DNA of 64,000 nucleotides from Nitrospira sp. Its GTDB lineage: Bacteria; Nitrospirota; Nitrospiria; Nitrospirales; Nitrospiraceae. The stretch spans positions 1 through 64,000 of the forward strand of contig JADJXO010000001.1 in the NCBI GenBank assembly GCA_016715825.1. The letters run 5' to 3'. Position 1 is the first letter of the stretch, and the number at the start of each line of letters is the position of its first letter. The notes beneath the pieces were generated by a model that was not told the DNA's origin, searched no databases, and saw only the letters and a list, made by a program, of their open reading frames with translations. The position numbers were made by a program, and so were the translations under genes. Shown piece after piece: positions 50,607-60,126 of this stretch.

Positions 50607-51038
50607 TTACTGATTGGGCTCGATTTGTCCTAGGTTAGCTGTTTTCTGCTCCAACGTCACGTAGATCTTGTCCTCGAAGGTATAGTAGCCGCCGTTCTCC
50701 TTATCGGTGGAAATGCAGGCAGGTGAGAAGATGACGGCGCAGCCGAAGATATCGCCGATGACCCACCAGGACCAGGTTCGCGTCAGGGCCATGGTCTTCG
50801 GCTCATAGCCCTCCTTGGTGATGACAGCCTGGTGGTCGTCCTTTCGACTGAGCGAGACGGTTCCTGGTGCTAAGAGATGAACCCGTTCGTCAATGATCAC
50901 CTGCGCATCGAGTGGGGTGGTGAAGATGGTGACGGACTGGTATCCCCCGTGCCACCAGCTGCCGCAGCCGGAGAGAGAGACAAGTCCTACGAACAGTCCG
51001 ATACTTCTAAATCGTCGGTGGCTATTTCTACACGTCAT
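50607..51038 (-). CDS. PEGA-like lipoprotein
   Basis: A 143-residue lipoprotein with signal peptide and lipobox SLSGC near residue 25. It is followed by a PEGA-type surface-anchor fragment: VTIFTTPLDAQVIIDE, PGTVSLSRKDDHQAVITKEGYEPKTMAL. Then comes a hydrophobic stretch WWVIGDIFGCAVIFSPACIS and a beta-rich end. Such proteins are usually envelope-located; the partner is unknown. Confidence 0.7.
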   Translation of the reverse strand: MTCRNSHRRFRSIGLFVGLVSLSGCGSWWHGGYQSVTIFTTPLDAQVIIDERVHLLAPGTVSLSRKDDHQAVITKEGYEPKTMALTRTWSWWVIGDIFGCAVIFSPACISTDKENGGYYTFEDKIYVTLEQKTANLGQIEPNQ

Positions 51039-51145
51039 AACGAATTCTCCTCGCAGATAGGTCTCCTGCGAGGCATTCTTCCACCGACCGGCTTGTTCTT
51101 CTAGCGGATTCGAAAATCTTGCAGGAAGGTTAGGAAGGGCACGGG

Positions 51146-52138
51146 TTAGATCTTCATCGCCTCGTTCACTTCGCGCAGCGTCGCACTGGCGACCGTAGCG
51201 GCGCGCGTGCTGCCGGCTTCGACGATCTCATCGACACGAGAAGGCGCTTGCGTCAGCGTGGCGCGCTTGTCCCAGATCGGTGCCAGCTGTTCCACCATAC
51301 GGTCTGCGACCAGTTTCTTGCAGTCGATACAGCCGATGGCCGCGGTTCGGCAATCCGTATTGATCTGGTCCTTCACTACTTGAGGTGAATAGATGTTGTG
51401 AAATTCGTAGACGGGACAGATGTCGGGATTACCGGGGTCTGTCCGTCTCACTCGCGCTGGGTCGGTGACCATGGTCTTGAGCTTTTGCCGGACGACCGGT
51501 TCGGTATCCGAGAGGTTGATGGTGTTGTGGTAACTCTTACTCATCTTTCGCCCGTCGGTGCCGATCACCTTGGGGAACTTGGTCAGATGTTCCTTCGGCT
51601 CCGGGAACACCGGCGTCTTATAGATATCGTTGAACCGCCGGGCCAGTTCTCGCGTCAGCTCGAGATGAGGCAGCTGATCTTTCCCTACCGGCACGAAGTC
51701 GGGTTTGTACAAGAGAATGTCGGCCGCCTGCAGGACCGGGTAGCCGAGAAACCCATAGGTGGTGAGATCCTTCTCTTTAATTTCTTCTTGCTTTTCTTTG
51801 TACGTCGGGTTCCGCTCCAACCAGGAGATCGGCGTCATCATCGAAAGCAGGAGATGCAGGATGGCATGTTCGGGGATGCGAGACTGAATGAAGATCGTGG
51901 ACCGTTCCGGGTCGATGCCGCCGGCGAGCCAATCGATCAGCATTTCACGGACGAACGTGCGAATCCGGCTCGTGTCGGCGTAGTTAGTGGAGAGGGCATG
52001 CCAGTCGGCCACGAAGAAGTAGCAGTCGTACTGTTCTTGTAGTGCCTTCCAGTTTTCCAAGGCCCCCAGGTAATTCCCAAGGTGCATGAGTCCGCTGGGT
52101 TGCATACCGCTCAGGACTCGGCTTCGTGGTGTCGTCAT
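51146..52138 (-). CDS. trpS: Tryptophanyl-tRNA synthetase
   Basis: Class I synthetase of 330 residues charging tRNA-Trp. Seen: SGMQPSGLMHLGNYLGAL (HIGH-type motif), FFVADWHALST, the tryptophan-pocket region YPVLQAADILLYKPDFVPVGKDQ, and GRKMSKSYHN (KMSKS). Length and order are normal for bacterial TrpS. It overlaps the upstream M50 protease gene by four bases (ATGA), so the two are translated from one message. Confidence 0.97.
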   Translation of the reverse strand: MTTPRSRVLSGMQPSGLMHLGNYLGALENWKALQEQYDCYFFVADWHALSTNYADTSRIRTFVREMLIDWLAGGIDPERSTIFIQSRIPEHAILHLLLSMMTPISWLERNPTYKEKQEEIKEKDLTTYGFLGYPVLQAADILLYKPDFVPVGKDQLPHLELTRELARRFNDIYKTPVFPEPKEHLTKFPKVIGTDGRKMSKSYHNTINLSDTEPVVRQKLKTMVTDPARVRRTDPGNPDICPVYEFHNIYSPQVVKDQINTDCRTAAIGCIDCKKLVADRMVEQLAPIWDKRATLTQAPSRVDEIVEAGSTRAATVASATLREVNEAMKI

Positions 52139-52872
52139 TGGGCGACTCCCGGGCGCAGGCCGAGCGCGGTCGAGAGGATCGTTCCGGACAGGCCCTTTGC
52201 AAACGTACCAGTGATGGTGTGGATCACACCCAGCTCCTTGTCGAACACGATCAGCCCTACGAGGATAAGCATGCCATACGGTTCCAATCGCGCCAAGGTC
52301 ATGGCCGGCTTGGCGGGAAGAATCGCCATCAAGATTCGCCCGCCGTCGAGAGGCGGGATCGGCAGCAAGTTGAAGAGTGCGAGGAAGACGTTGATCATCA
52401 CGGAATAGAGCGCCATCACGGCGAGAGGACGAAACACCATGGTTGCCAGAAGTCCGGGGGACGTCTCGGCTTCTGCTGAACCGCGGAGTGACAAGGTCGG
52501 CTCGATCGTAAGGAGTAGGGCCAACAACAGCGCACTGGATACCGCCAAGATCAGATTCATCCCTGGTCCAGCCGCTGCCACCAGGGCCATATCACGGCGG
52601 GGCTGACGTAGATTTCTCAGGTCGACCGGGACCGGTTTTGCCCAGCCGAAGAGAAAACTCCCCATCATCAAACACATCAAGGGCAGAATCACGGTACCCA
52701 AGGGATCGATATGCGCGAGGGGGTTGATGGTGAGTCGCCCTTGAAGTTTCGCGGTGGAGTCGCCGCATTTTGCCGCCACCCAGCCATGGGCGTATTCATG
52801 AAGCACCATGGCAAACAAGAGAGGGAGCCCCATGTACGAGATGGTGTGAAGGATTTGCGAGAGAGAACTCAT
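52135..52872 (-). CDS. Site-2-type M50 family membrane metalloprotease
   Basis: A 245-residue inner-membrane protease. Seen: HEYAH (zinc motif HExxH) in the first or second helix, GRLTINPLAHIDPLGT, AAAGPGMNLILA, and the third zinc ligand region NLLPIPPLDGGRIL. No PDZ domain is present, which fits the short Rv-type/YwhC-like subgroup. ATG 52872 is used (a TTG six bases earlier is possible). The substrate is unknown. It is coupled to trpS by a four-base overlap. Confidence 0.9.
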   Translation of the reverse strand: MSSLSQILHTISYMGLPLLFAMVLHEYAHGWVAAKCGDSTAKLQGRLTINPLAHIDPLGTVILPLMCLMMGSFLFGWAKPVPVDLRNLRQPRRDMALVAAAGPGMNLILAVSSALLLALLLTIEPTLSLRGSAEAETSPGLLATMVFRPLAVMALYSVMINVFLALFNLLPIPPLDGGRILMAILPAKPAMTLARLEPYGMLILVGLIVFDKELGVIHTITGTFAKGLSGTILSTALGLRPGVAQ

Positions 52873-52882
52873 GAGCAATGGT

Positions 52883-54859
52883 TCAGTTCAGTTGCACAAA
52901 CTTACCCTGTTTTACCTGAAGAAGAAAGAGCGGTCGGTGGAGGGTGCCGTCAGGACCGAATCCGGCCGGGCCGGCGAGCGTAGGGAGATCACGATGGGTG
53001 GCTAAATACTCCTGCAAGGCCTCTCCGGAGGTCGCGCCGTGACGGATCCCTTCGAGGGCCACTCTGGCCGCATCATATCCCTGCATGGTGAAAAGGGACG
53101 GGGGTGAATCAAAGCGTTTCCGGTATCGTTGCACAAAGTCCTGGACGGCGGGGCTCGGACTATCGACAAAAAATCCGTCGACAAAAGTCGCGCCGTCGAC
53201 TGTGCGATCGGCCGTTCTGACAAAGTCCTGCGAGTTCCACCCGTTCGTGCCGAGGAGGGGAACCCTGATGTCATGGAACGCCAGTTGGGCGGCGAGCAGC
53301 CCGATATCTTGAGCCCGACTCGGGATAAAAATCGCGTCAAACCCAGGCGTGTAGAGAACACGTTTTTCAGTTCGGTTGGCTGGTTTTCCCGGAGGACGCG
53401 GAATTTCCACGGGAACCGCCAGACCATACTTTTTGAGATCCTCGGCCTTCAGTCGCTGGATTTGCGGAGCGAAATCGGTTTCTCCTTCCTTAAAGGATTC
53501 GATGGCAACGATCTCCCCGTCCAAGTGGTACACCTCCTGGGCAAACAGGCGGGCGAGTTCCCGGCCGTAGACGGTGTCGGGATGGATGATGCAGAATCGT
53601 CGATGCCCTTGATCTTGTGCGGCATAGGTCGCCATGCGTTCGGCTTGCAATGCATAGGTGAGCGAGGTGCTGAAGAGGTAACTGCCCAATCGGCGTACAT
53701 TGGGGAGTGTGGCGGCCGGCGTGATCAATGGGACTCTGTTTTTCTGAGACATTTCTGCCATGACCGGAAGATTTCGGGACAGCATCGGGCCGATAATCGC
53801 GAGTGGGCGATCATGATGGAGGAGCATCGAGAGATCCTCGAGAAACCCCGGTCGATCGATATCGTGGTCCTTCACGATCAAGCCGACGGATGGTGCGCCG
53901 GGCTGCTCACGTGATGTTTCGAGCGCGAGTTGAATACCTTGCAAGACGTCCGTCGCGAATGTCGACAACTGTCCAGACAGGGGGAGCACGGCGGCGATGA
54001 CATACTGATTGGATCGTAACCGTGTCTTCAGCAGCTCCAGCGATTCGCTGACCCTTTGCCCGGAAGAATGCGCAGGAAAGGCTGCGAGAAAGTGCCGAGC
54101 TTCCCGCTCCGCCAGGTGATCTTCACTGCGGCCGATATAGTAGTCGATCAACCGGAGTGAGGCGAGGTCGCCGGGATATGAGCGTGGATAGGCATCCCGC
54201 ACCCGGGCCAATCCCTTCTTATCCAATTTCTCCGCGATGAACTGCCGGACCTGTTCCCGTGTTTCGGTGATGTGCTCTTCAGAGCTTCCGGCCATTCCCT
54301 CCAGCAGGATATGAATAGCCCGTACGTAATCTTTTTTGAGCGCTAACAGATCGGCTGAGAGTTGCTGGGCTTCCCGTTTGGTGCCCTCATCGAGGGTCGT
54401 CGTACGAACTTGGGTCAGTAACGGCAATGCAAGGTCTACGTTTCCCATTGCCGTGTGGGTTCGGGCAAGCAAGAGTTTGCTGCGGTCGAGGAGTTCGGAT
54501 TCCGGAAATTCCGTGTGGAGTTGATTGAACTGGTGGAGTGCCTCGCCGTAGTCCTTCATGCCATAGAGGGCCGCTCCTAACAGCAAGTAGGTGTCATCGA
54601 GGTGCTCGGGTCGTGGGGAGGTGGTCAAGAAGCGACGCAAGCTGTTAGCGGCTGACTCGTAGTCACCTTTCTCAATCAATTGCTTGGCCTGTTTCAACAC
54701 CGGCGGATTGGGAACCAAGGGTGTGACCGTGTCCGCCGCTTCTGCCTGAGGCCAAGGAGGGACAATGGACCCTGGAGCGAGGCTGGCCACAAAGGCGAGG
54801 ATGACCATCATCAGCGGCCAGGTCGTCATGGGAGAAGGATGGTGCGAGTAGGCGAGCAT
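52883..54859 (-). CDS. Periplasmic binding-protein-like protein with TPR region (LpoA/PBP-activator-like)
   Basis: A 658-residue exported protein. A signal peptide (MVILAFVASLAPG..., cleavage near AEA-AD; no lipobox) precedes TPR-like helices over about residues 50-280 (QLIEKGDYESAANSLRRFL, GMKDYGEALHQFNQL). Then comes a type I periplasmic-binding domain from about residue 290 (IAAVLPLSGQLSTFATDVLQGIQLALE, AIIGPMLSRNLP, GYDAARVALEGI). This layout matches LpoA-type activators of class A PBPs and related ABC-receptor-like proteins. An in-frame ATG at 54829 is an alternative start. It precedes the protease and trpS genes on the same strand. Confidence 0.8.
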   Translation of the reverse strand: MLAYSHHPSPMTTWPLMMVILAFVASLAPGSIVPPWPQAEAADTVTPLVPNPPVLKQAKQLIEKGDYESAANSLRRFLTTSPRPEHLDDTYLLLGAALYGMKDYGEALHQFNQLHTEFPESELLDRSKLLLARTHTAMGNVDLALPLLTQVRTTTLDEGTKREAQQLSADLLALKKDYVRAIHILLEGMAGSSEEHITETREQVRQFIAEKLDKKGLARVRDAYPRSYPGDLASLRLIDYYIGRSEDHLAEREARHFLAAFPAHSSGQRVSESLELLKTRLRSNQYVIAAVLPLSGQLSTFATDVLQGIQLALETSREQPGAPSVGLIVKDHDIDRPGFLEDLSMLLHHDRPLAIIGPMLSRNLPVMAEMSQKNRVPLITPAATLPNVRRLGSYLFSTSLTYALQAERMATYAAQDQGHRRFCIIHPDTVYGRELARLFAQEVYHLDGEIVAIESFKEGETDFAPQIQRLKAEDLKKYGLAVPVEIPRPPGKPANRTEKRVLYTPGFDAIFIPSRAQDIGLLAAQLAFHDIRVPLLGTNGWNSQDFVRTADRTVDGATFVDGFFVDSPSPAVQDFVQRYRKRFDSPPSLFTMQGYDAARVALEGIRHGATSGEALQEYLATHRDLPTLAGPAGFGPDGTLHRPLFLLQVKQGKFVQLN

Positions 54860-54939
54860 TCCGTTTGGTCAGCAGTAACCCATAGGCAGACTAGTAACGG
54901 AAAGGGTGCAACCTGTCAAGGAGAACTGCTGCGTTTTCA

Positions 54940-54968
54940 TTGTGCGCCCGAGGAGAGTTGGCTATAGT
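54940..54968 (+). promoter_or_regulatory. Sigma-70 promoter of xerD, nearly leaderless
   Basis: TTGTGC (-35) and TATAGT (-10) are separated by 17 bases. The -10 box ends ten bases before ATG 54979 and no ribosome site is present. Transcription is predicted to start within a few bases of the ATG. Confidence 0.5.
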
Positions 54969-54978
54969 GTGACATCCC

Positions 54979-55968
54979 ATGACCACGGCTCACTCATCGG
55001 CACCTGTACTGGATCCGCTGGTTGAACGATATTTGAGTCAGCTGCGGGTTGAAGGCGGGTTGGCACACAACACGCTGGAGTCCTACCGGCGAGATCTGTT
55101 CCGTGTGCAACGGTACTGGCTCCAGCATCAATTGCGTATGAGTGAGGCCGTACCATCGTCCATTATCCGGTCGTTTCTCGCTTCACTGAAACAGGAGTCG
55201 CTCGCGGCATCATCGTTGGCTAGGATGCTGTCGACACTGCGAGGATGGTATCGGTTTCTCGCTCGCGAACATATTCTGCACGTGAACCCTCTCCGTGATG
55301 TGGCGGGCGCGCGACGCTCGGTTCGATTGCCGAAAACGTTGACGCATCAGGAGGTAACGGCGTTGCTTGAGATGCCTCTTCGCGACCGTGCAGAGGATCG
55401 CCGTGATCGTGTGATGCTGGAATTGCTTTACGCGTCCGGGCTGCGCGTGTCGGAGCTGGTTGGCCTGACGCTGTCACAAATCGATCTGGAGCTTGGCTGT
55501 CTTCGAGTGATGGGGAAGGGCGCCAAAGAACGAATGGTGCCGATGGGACAAACGGCACGAGAATTGTTGGTCGAGTATCTTGAACAGGTTCGACCCACGC
55601 TCCTCAAGAACCGTCGAGCCTGTCGTCACGTGTTCGTCAGCCGGCGGGGACATGCCTTGACGAGACAAGGCTGCTGGAAGTTGCTGTCGTTGCGCGCGCG
55701 ACGGGCGGGCATCTTCAAGCCGATCTCACCGCATATGCTTCGCCATTCGTTTGCCACGCATTTGCTCGAAGGCGGCGCTGATCTTCGTACGGTGCAGGCG
55801 ATGTTAGGCCATGCTGATATCGCAACGACTCAGATCTATACCCATGTGGATCGTCGCCGACTGAAGCAGGTTCACCGGCAATTCTTTCCTCGGCAACTTC
55901 GTCGGTCCCATACAGGTGGATCAAGCGAGGGACAGCACAGGCAACCACGTGGTGTGCCTCACAAATGA
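54979..55968 (+). CDS. xerD: Tyrosine recombinase XerD
   Basis: A site-specific recombinase for chromosome-dimer resolution, 329 residues. The N-terminal SAM-like core-binding domain is HNTLESYRRDLFRVQRYW. The C-terminal catalytic domain shows Arg in ASGLRVSELVGL, Lys in GKGAKERMVPMG, HxxR in HMLRHSFATHLLEGGADLR, His in LGHADIATTQIYTHV with the nucleophile Tyr, and the closing VHRQFFPR. A tail of about 28 residues follows. Context (tRNA genes, tol operon) is housekeeping, so this is XerD/XerC and not a phage integrase. The two paralogs cannot be separated without comparison. Confidence 0.92.
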   Translation: MTTAHSSAPVLDPLVERYLSQLRVEGGLAHNTLESYRRDLFRVQRYWLQHQLRMSEAVPSSIIRSFLASLKQESLAASSLARMLSTLRGWYRFLAREHILHVNPLRDVAGARRSVRLPKTLTHQEVTALLEMPLRDRAEDRRDRVMLELLYASGLRVSELVGLTLSQIDLELGCLRVMGKGAKERMVPMGQTARELLVEYLEQVRPTLLKNRRACRHVFVSRRGHALTRQGCWKLLSLRARRAGIFKPISPHMLRHSFATHLLEGGADLRTVQAMLGHADIATTQIYTHVDRRRLKQVHRQFFPRQLRRSHTGGSSEGQHRQPRGVPHK

Positions 55969-56054
55969 CGTACAGACAATCTTGCTGATGACGTACAGCC
56001 TGGTTGACAAGGAGAAATGGACTTGGTACGCTCCGCACGCTTGTTAGAAAATTC

Positions 56055-56130
56055 GGGCGGATAGCTCAGTTGGGAGAGCGCTGCCCTTACAAGGCAGAGG
56101 TCACAGGTTCGATCCCTGTTCCGCCTACCA
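56055..56130 (+). tRNA. tRNA-Val (anticodon TAC)
   Basis: A full cloverleaf: acceptor GGGCGGA/TCCGCCT (G-T end pair), D arm GCTC/GAGC, anticodon stem TGCC/GGCA with loop CTTACAA giving TAC, T arm ACAGG-TTCGATC-CCTGT, and encoded CCA. Confidence 0.96.
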
Positions 56131-56266
56131 GCTCAACGGCGCTGGTGTGGAGGGATAGGCAGGGTCCTGCAGAGCTGAGGGTCTCCTTCTCGCTCACAAG
56201 GTTGATCGGCGACCGTTGATGTTGTCTTGTTGTTCTCCAAGTGTTCCGCAATTAGGTAGTGAATAC

Positions 56267-56344
56267 GGGGCCGTCGTTCAGCCTGGTTAGGACGCCAGAT
56301 TGTCAATCTGGAGGTCGCGGGTTCAAATCCCGTCGGCCCCGCCA
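56267..56344 (+). tRNA. tRNA-Asp (anticodon GTC)
   Basis: A full cloverleaf: acceptor GGGGCCG/CGGCCCC, D arm GTTC/GGAC, anticodon stem CCAGA/TCTGG with loop TTGTCAA giving GTC, T arm GCGGG-TTCAAAT-CCCGT, and encoded CCA after the discriminator G. It lies 137 bases downstream of tRNA-Val and just before tolQ. Confidence 0.96.
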
Positions 56345-56413
56345 TTTTCCTCAGTGTTTGGTACACTCCACTTTGCCAACAGTAAGAACGTAGGAGGGAG
56401 AGGCTAGACTCGT

Positions 56414-57115
56414 ATGTTTCAAGCCGGTCCGCTCGCAACGCTCGCATCGCTGAGCATCATTTCCAAAGTCGTGTTAGTGGTGCTGCTGGGTTTCTCCATT
56501 CTTTCATGGGCGATCATTTTCTATAAGTGGGCTACCTTTCGCGCAGTCGACCTCAAGGACCGGCAGTTCATGGCTGTCCTACTCAGGGCGCGAGATGTGG
56601 AAGAGGTAACTCGCAATCTCTCGCAGGTGGCCGGAAGCCCCTGCGCAAAAATTTTCCATTCCGTCGTCCAGCGGTTGGATCAGATCCCCACCACGTCCAA
56701 TGACGGTGGTTCGATGGCATTTGATCGACATGTGATGGAGCGGACGGCAGCGCACCTTGCGCAAGCGCAACTCTCAAGATTGGAATCGTTTCTCCCGTTT
56801 CTTGCGACGACCGGGAACATTTCCCCGTTTGTCGGTTTGTTGGGAACCGTGCTTGGGATTATCGATGCGTTTCGTGAAATCGGCACCCAGGGGACCGCGA
56901 GTATCGCGGCCGTGGCTCCCGGCGTTTCAGAAGCCCTGATCGCCACTGCGGCTGGATTGTTTGCGGCGATTCCAGCCGTCATCGCCTACAACTATTTTCT
57001 GACACGCATTCGACGTACGGCCTTCCAGATGGATTCCGTCGTGGTCGAACTGCTGGCCTTGATCCCCGCTCAAAGCAAGCCGGCTGGTTCGATGTCTGCT
57101 GGAGTGAAGGGATGA
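56414..57115 (+). CDS. tolQ: TolQ, Tol-Pal proton-channel subunit
   Basis: An inner-membrane MotA/TolQ/ExbB protein of 233 residues, coupling proton flow to outer-membrane constriction with TolR and TolA. Seen: N-terminal segment VVLVVLLGFSILSWAIIFYKW, a cytoplasmic loop, and two further helices in TTGNISPFVGLLGTVLGIIDAF and APGVSEALIATAAGLFAAIPAVIAYNYF. The first gene of the tol operon; its last codons overlap tolR by four bases. GGAGGGAG lies upstream of the ATG. Confidence 0.95.
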   Translation: MFQAGPLATLASLSIISKVVLVVLLGFSILSWAIIFYKWATFRAVDLKDRQFMAVLLRARDVEEVTRNLSQVAGSPCAKIFHSVVQRLDQIPTTSNDGGSMAFDRHVMERTAAHLAQAQLSRLESFLPFLATTGNISPFVGLLGTVLGIIDAFREIGTQGTASIAAVAPGVSEALIATAAGLFAAIPAVIAYNYFLTRIRRTAFQMDSVVVELLALIPAQSKPAGSMSAGVKG

Positions 57116-57555
57116 TTTTCGAGACGAGACACCGTCGGTTCTTGGCAGAGATCAACGTGATTCCACTCGTGGATGTCGTGCTGGTCTTGCTCGTGATCTT
57201 CATGGTCACCGCACCCATGTTGTACCGTGGCATGGATATCAACCTGCCGACTTCGGCGACCAACACGATTAAGCCAGAGATGCGAGCGGTGCTCACTATC
57301 GAAAAGGATCAGCGTCTCTACCTCGACAAGGATCAAGTGAGTGTGGCTCAGCTGGAGCGCAAGTTGCGCACACTCAAAGCCGAGCACGAAGATGTCACGC
57401 TGTATCTCCGCGCCGACCGTGACGTGCCGTATGGAGTCGTGGTTCAGGTGATGGATGGAGTGAAAAAGGCCGGGATTGAAAAGCTCGGGATGGTGACGGA
57501 TCCCGCCGGACCAGAACGACTTACTGACAGCACGCCTTCTCCAGGTAACCAGTAG
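57112..57555 (+). CDS. tolR: TolR, Tol-Pal proton-channel subunit
   Basis: An ExbD/TolR protein of 147 residues. Seen: the single membrane helix INVIPLVDVVLVLLVIFMVTAPM with the conserved Asp for proton transfer in PLVDV, and a periplasmic domain including LRADRDVPYGVVVQVMDGVKKAGIEKLGMVT. Overlaps tolQ (ATGA). Confidence 0.95.
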   Translation: MIFETRHRRFLAEINVIPLVDVVLVLLVIFMVTAPMLYRGMDINLPTSATNTIKPEMRAVLTIEKDQRLYLDKDQVSVAQLERKLRTLKAEHEDVTLYLRADRDVPYGVVVQVMDGVKKAGIEKLGMVTDPAGPERLTDSTPSPGNQ

Positions 57556-57569
57556 GATTAAGGTTTACG

Positions 57570-58703
57570 GTGCAGGCTTGGGTATCAGCCGGCATATCAG
57601 CGGGCGATGATTGGCAGGCGACACTGGCGCGTCGCTTAGGCCGTGCCGTCTTTGTGTCCGTGGTGTTGCACGTCGGCATATTGGCCTTGTTGGGGTGGGT
57701 ACGGTTGCCTCGTCAAGGAGAACGGCCGCTCAGTTCCATTGAAATTTCCCTTGCCAGTCTTCCGACTCTTCCAACGAAGTCTGTGGAGCCTCCCAAGACT
57801 CAGCCCGTTAAAAAAGCGGTGGAGCGACCGAAAGCCCCTGACAAACCGAAACCAGTTGAACAAGTCACGCCTGTTGAACCGCCGAAACCCATTGAACAGT
57901 CGAAGCTCACTGAACCGCTTAAGCCCATTGAACAACTGAAACCGGTCGAGCAACCCCCTCCTTCAGTCGAACAGGCCAAACCTGCCCCACCCGTAAATGT
58001 CCCGCCTGCCCCTCCTCCGATCCCTTCTGCAAAGCAATCGAATGATATTATGCGCGACGTCTTGAAAGACATCGAGTTGCCTCCTGATGCTCCAAGGCTA
58101 GGAGAGATCAGTCCGGAGGCCAATCCCAAAAAGGCGCCAGCCATCAAGTTGCCGGAAGTTCCGGTTGTAGCGGAGACGAAGGAAACGGCGGGAAAGCCGG
58201 CAGTCACACCCCCGTCGTCATCCTTGACAGAAGAATTGGCGAAAGAATTGGATGAGGAACTGAGGAAGATCAAGAAGGTCGAGATTGCCAAGGAAACACC
58301 TCCGCCGGCACCTGCCGCAGAAGCGCCAGCGAAGCCATCGCCACCTATCGAAGCAAAGGTCCCGAGTCAGAAGACCGTTGATACGACGCTCAAAATCCCG
58401 GGAATGGCTCCAGGGTCGAACGCCTATCTTGGGTTAGTCCGCCAACGGATCAGTAATGTATGGAGTGCGCCTCCGGTAGATGTGACCAACCAGGTTTATG
58501 TCGTCATTGTGCAATTTCGGTTGCATCGAAACGGAAGAGTGACTGGAGTGGCCATCGAACAATCCTCCGGAAACGAGTATTATGATTTAGCTGGGAAACG
58601 GGCAGTGTTAAGTGCCGTACCCTTACCTGTATTTCCAGCCGACATCACCGATGCCTATTTTGATGCCCATTTCACGTTCACCGTCGGGGAACCTCAAGGA
58701 TAA
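57570..58703 (+). CDS. tolA: TolA-like protein with TonB-type C-terminal domain
   Basis: A 377-residue periplasm-spanning linker. One membrane helix near residues 28-45 (VFVSVVLHVGILALLGWV), then a long Pro/Lys/Val/Glu region of repeated PVEQ/PIEQ-like units (about residues 75-140), a helical stretch rich in Lys and Glu (ELAKELDEELRKIKKVE), and the C-terminal domain NAYLGLVRQRISNVWSAPPVD... VTGVAIEQSSGNEYYDLAGKRAV. The Pro-rich linker is unlike the Ala-rich coiled coil of E. coli TolA, but position and C-terminal domain fix the role. It starts with GTG. Confidence 0.88.
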   Translation: MQAWVSAGISAGDDWQATLARRLGRAVFVSVVLHVGILALLGWVRLPRQGERPLSSIEISLASLPTLPTKSVEPPKTQPVKKAVERPKAPDKPKPVEQVTPVEPPKPIEQSKLTEPLKPIEQLKPVEQPPPSVEQAKPAPPVNVPPAPPPIPSAKQSNDIMRDVLKDIELPPDAPRLGEISPEANPKKAPAIKLPEVPVVAETKETAGKPAVTPPSSSLTEELAKELDEELRKIKKVEIAKETPPPAPAAEAPAKPSPPIEAKVPSQKTVDTTLKIPGMAPGSNAYLGLVRQRISNVWSAPPVDVTNQVYVVIVQFRLHRNGRVTGVAIEQSSGNEYYDLAGKRAVLSAVPLPVFPADITDAYFDAHFTFTVGEPQG

Positions 58704-58706
58704 AAC

Positions 58707-60047
58707 ATGACGTTTCGAACTCTTCTTCTTGCCGGTGTCTGTGCCTCGCTCGGTCTTGTGTGGATCATTGAGTCTGGTGCCGCTGACGTCTTTCTTGAAG
58801 CCACCAGGTCGGAATTTCAGAAGATCCCGCTGGGGGTCGTGGGAATCGACAATGTCGGTGGACCGGAGTCACCCGAGGGACGTGCGAAGCTGGGAAGCCG
58901 TATCGAGGATGTGCTCAAGGCGGATGTGCGGCGATCCTTAGTGTTTTCCCTCGTCGATCTCGCGCCGCTTAAGATTAAGGTCGGCCATCCAGGGCCCGAA
59001 CCAGACCCTTCCTTCAAGCAGGCTACGGAGAACGGAGTCTCTGTCCTAGTCTGGGGAAGGGCCGGGATGAAGACCAACACGAAGCCACCCGATGTCAATA
59101 TGGATGGGTATGTGTACGATGCGGGCAGTGATGAGGTGGTCGGTGGGAAGCGATACGCAGGCTCCACATCGGTTGTCCGGCTGATGGCCCATCGGTTCGC
59201 GGATGAGTTGGTGTTTCGATACACGGGAGAGCCGGGCATTGCGCGGACGAAGATCGCCTATGTCTCGCAGCAGGGAACTGCTCGCGAACTCTTCGTAATG
59301 GACTATGATGGGTTTGAGCCTCGCCAGCTGACCGCCGACGGGTTTTTGAACTTGATGCCGCACTGGTCGCCGGATCGGCGTTTTCTCGTCTTCACCGCCT
59401 ATCGCAATCGGAATACCCAGGAGATTCATATGATCGAGCTCGCGACAGGGAAACGCTGGACGCTTGTCTCGCAAGGTGGGTTGAATATCACTCCAGCGCT
59501 CTCGCCCGACGGGCATTTTCTCGCCTATTCGTCGAGCCATGAGGGTAATGCCGAACTGTATCGGTTGGATACGCGCACGAAAGCCGTCCACCGACTGACG
59601 ACGAATGCGGGAGGGGACCTTTCTCCGTCCTGGGCTCCCTCTGGACGTGAGTTGGTCTTTGCTTCAGATCGTAGCGGAGGGCCACAACTGTTTCTGATGA
59701 GTGCGGACGGGTCTAATGTCCGTCGATTGACATTTGACGGAGACTATAATGCGGCGCCGGCCTGGTCGCCTCGTGGAAACTGGATCGCGTATGTGTGCCG
59801 GACCCCGAAGAAGGAGTATAAGCTTTGTCTCATCACCCCGGATGGGCAGAAACGTCGGCAGTTGACGGCTGGTCCAGGAGTGGATGATTCACCTTCCTGG
59901 TCGCCGGATGGGCGCCATCTTGTGTTTAGCTCGACGGCGGACGGCAAGAGTCAGATTTACATGATCAATGCGGACGGGAAAGATCTCGAGCGGATCACAT
60001 TTACGGGTACACACAACAGCGCCCCGACCTGGTCTCCCGCGTCATGA
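58707..60047 (+). CDS. tolB: TolB, Tol-Pal periplasmic beta-propeller
   Basis: A 446-residue periplasmic protein. Signal peptide (LLLAGVCASLGLVWII...), an N-terminal alpha/beta domain (GVVGIDNVGG, LVFSLVDLAPL), then a six-bladed propeller of PD40 repeats with recurring LSPDGHFLAYSSSHEG, WAPSGRELVFASDRSGG, WSPRGNWIAYV and WSPDGRHLVFSS. It starts four bases after tolA. Confidence 0.96.
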   Translation: MTFRTLLLAGVCASLGLVWIIESGAADVFLEATRSEFQKIPLGVVGIDNVGGPESPEGRAKLGSRIEDVLKADVRRSLVFSLVDLAPLKIKVGHPGPEPDPSFKQATENGVSVLVWGRAGMKTNTKPPDVNMDGYVYDAGSDEVVGGKRYAGSTSVVRLMAHRFADELVFRYTGEPGIARTKIAYVSQQGTARELFVMDYDGFEPRQLTADGFLNLMPHWSPDRRFLVFTAYRNRNTQEIHMIELATGKRWTLVSQGGLNITPALSPDGHFLAYSSSHEGNAELYRLDTRTKAVHRLTTNAGGDLSPSWAPSGRELVFASDRSGGPQLFLMSADGSNVRRLTFDGDYNAAPAWSPRGNWIAYVCRTPKKEYKLCLITPDGQKRRQLTAGPGVDDSPSWSPDGRHLVFSSTADGKSQIYMINADGKDLERITFTGTHNSAPTWSPAS

Positions 60048-60126
60048 TCGTTGTGGAGGGCATTGACGGCAATCGTCCTCCCCTGTATGAAAGAGTGGAT
60101 ATCCTATTCAGGAGGGAACCAATCCC

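Noticed and set aside
54979..55968. XerD considered as an island integrase next to tRNA genes
   Set aside because: Sequence layout is that of housekeeping XerC/XerD, flanking genes are core genes, and no attachment repeats of the tRNAs were found nearby.
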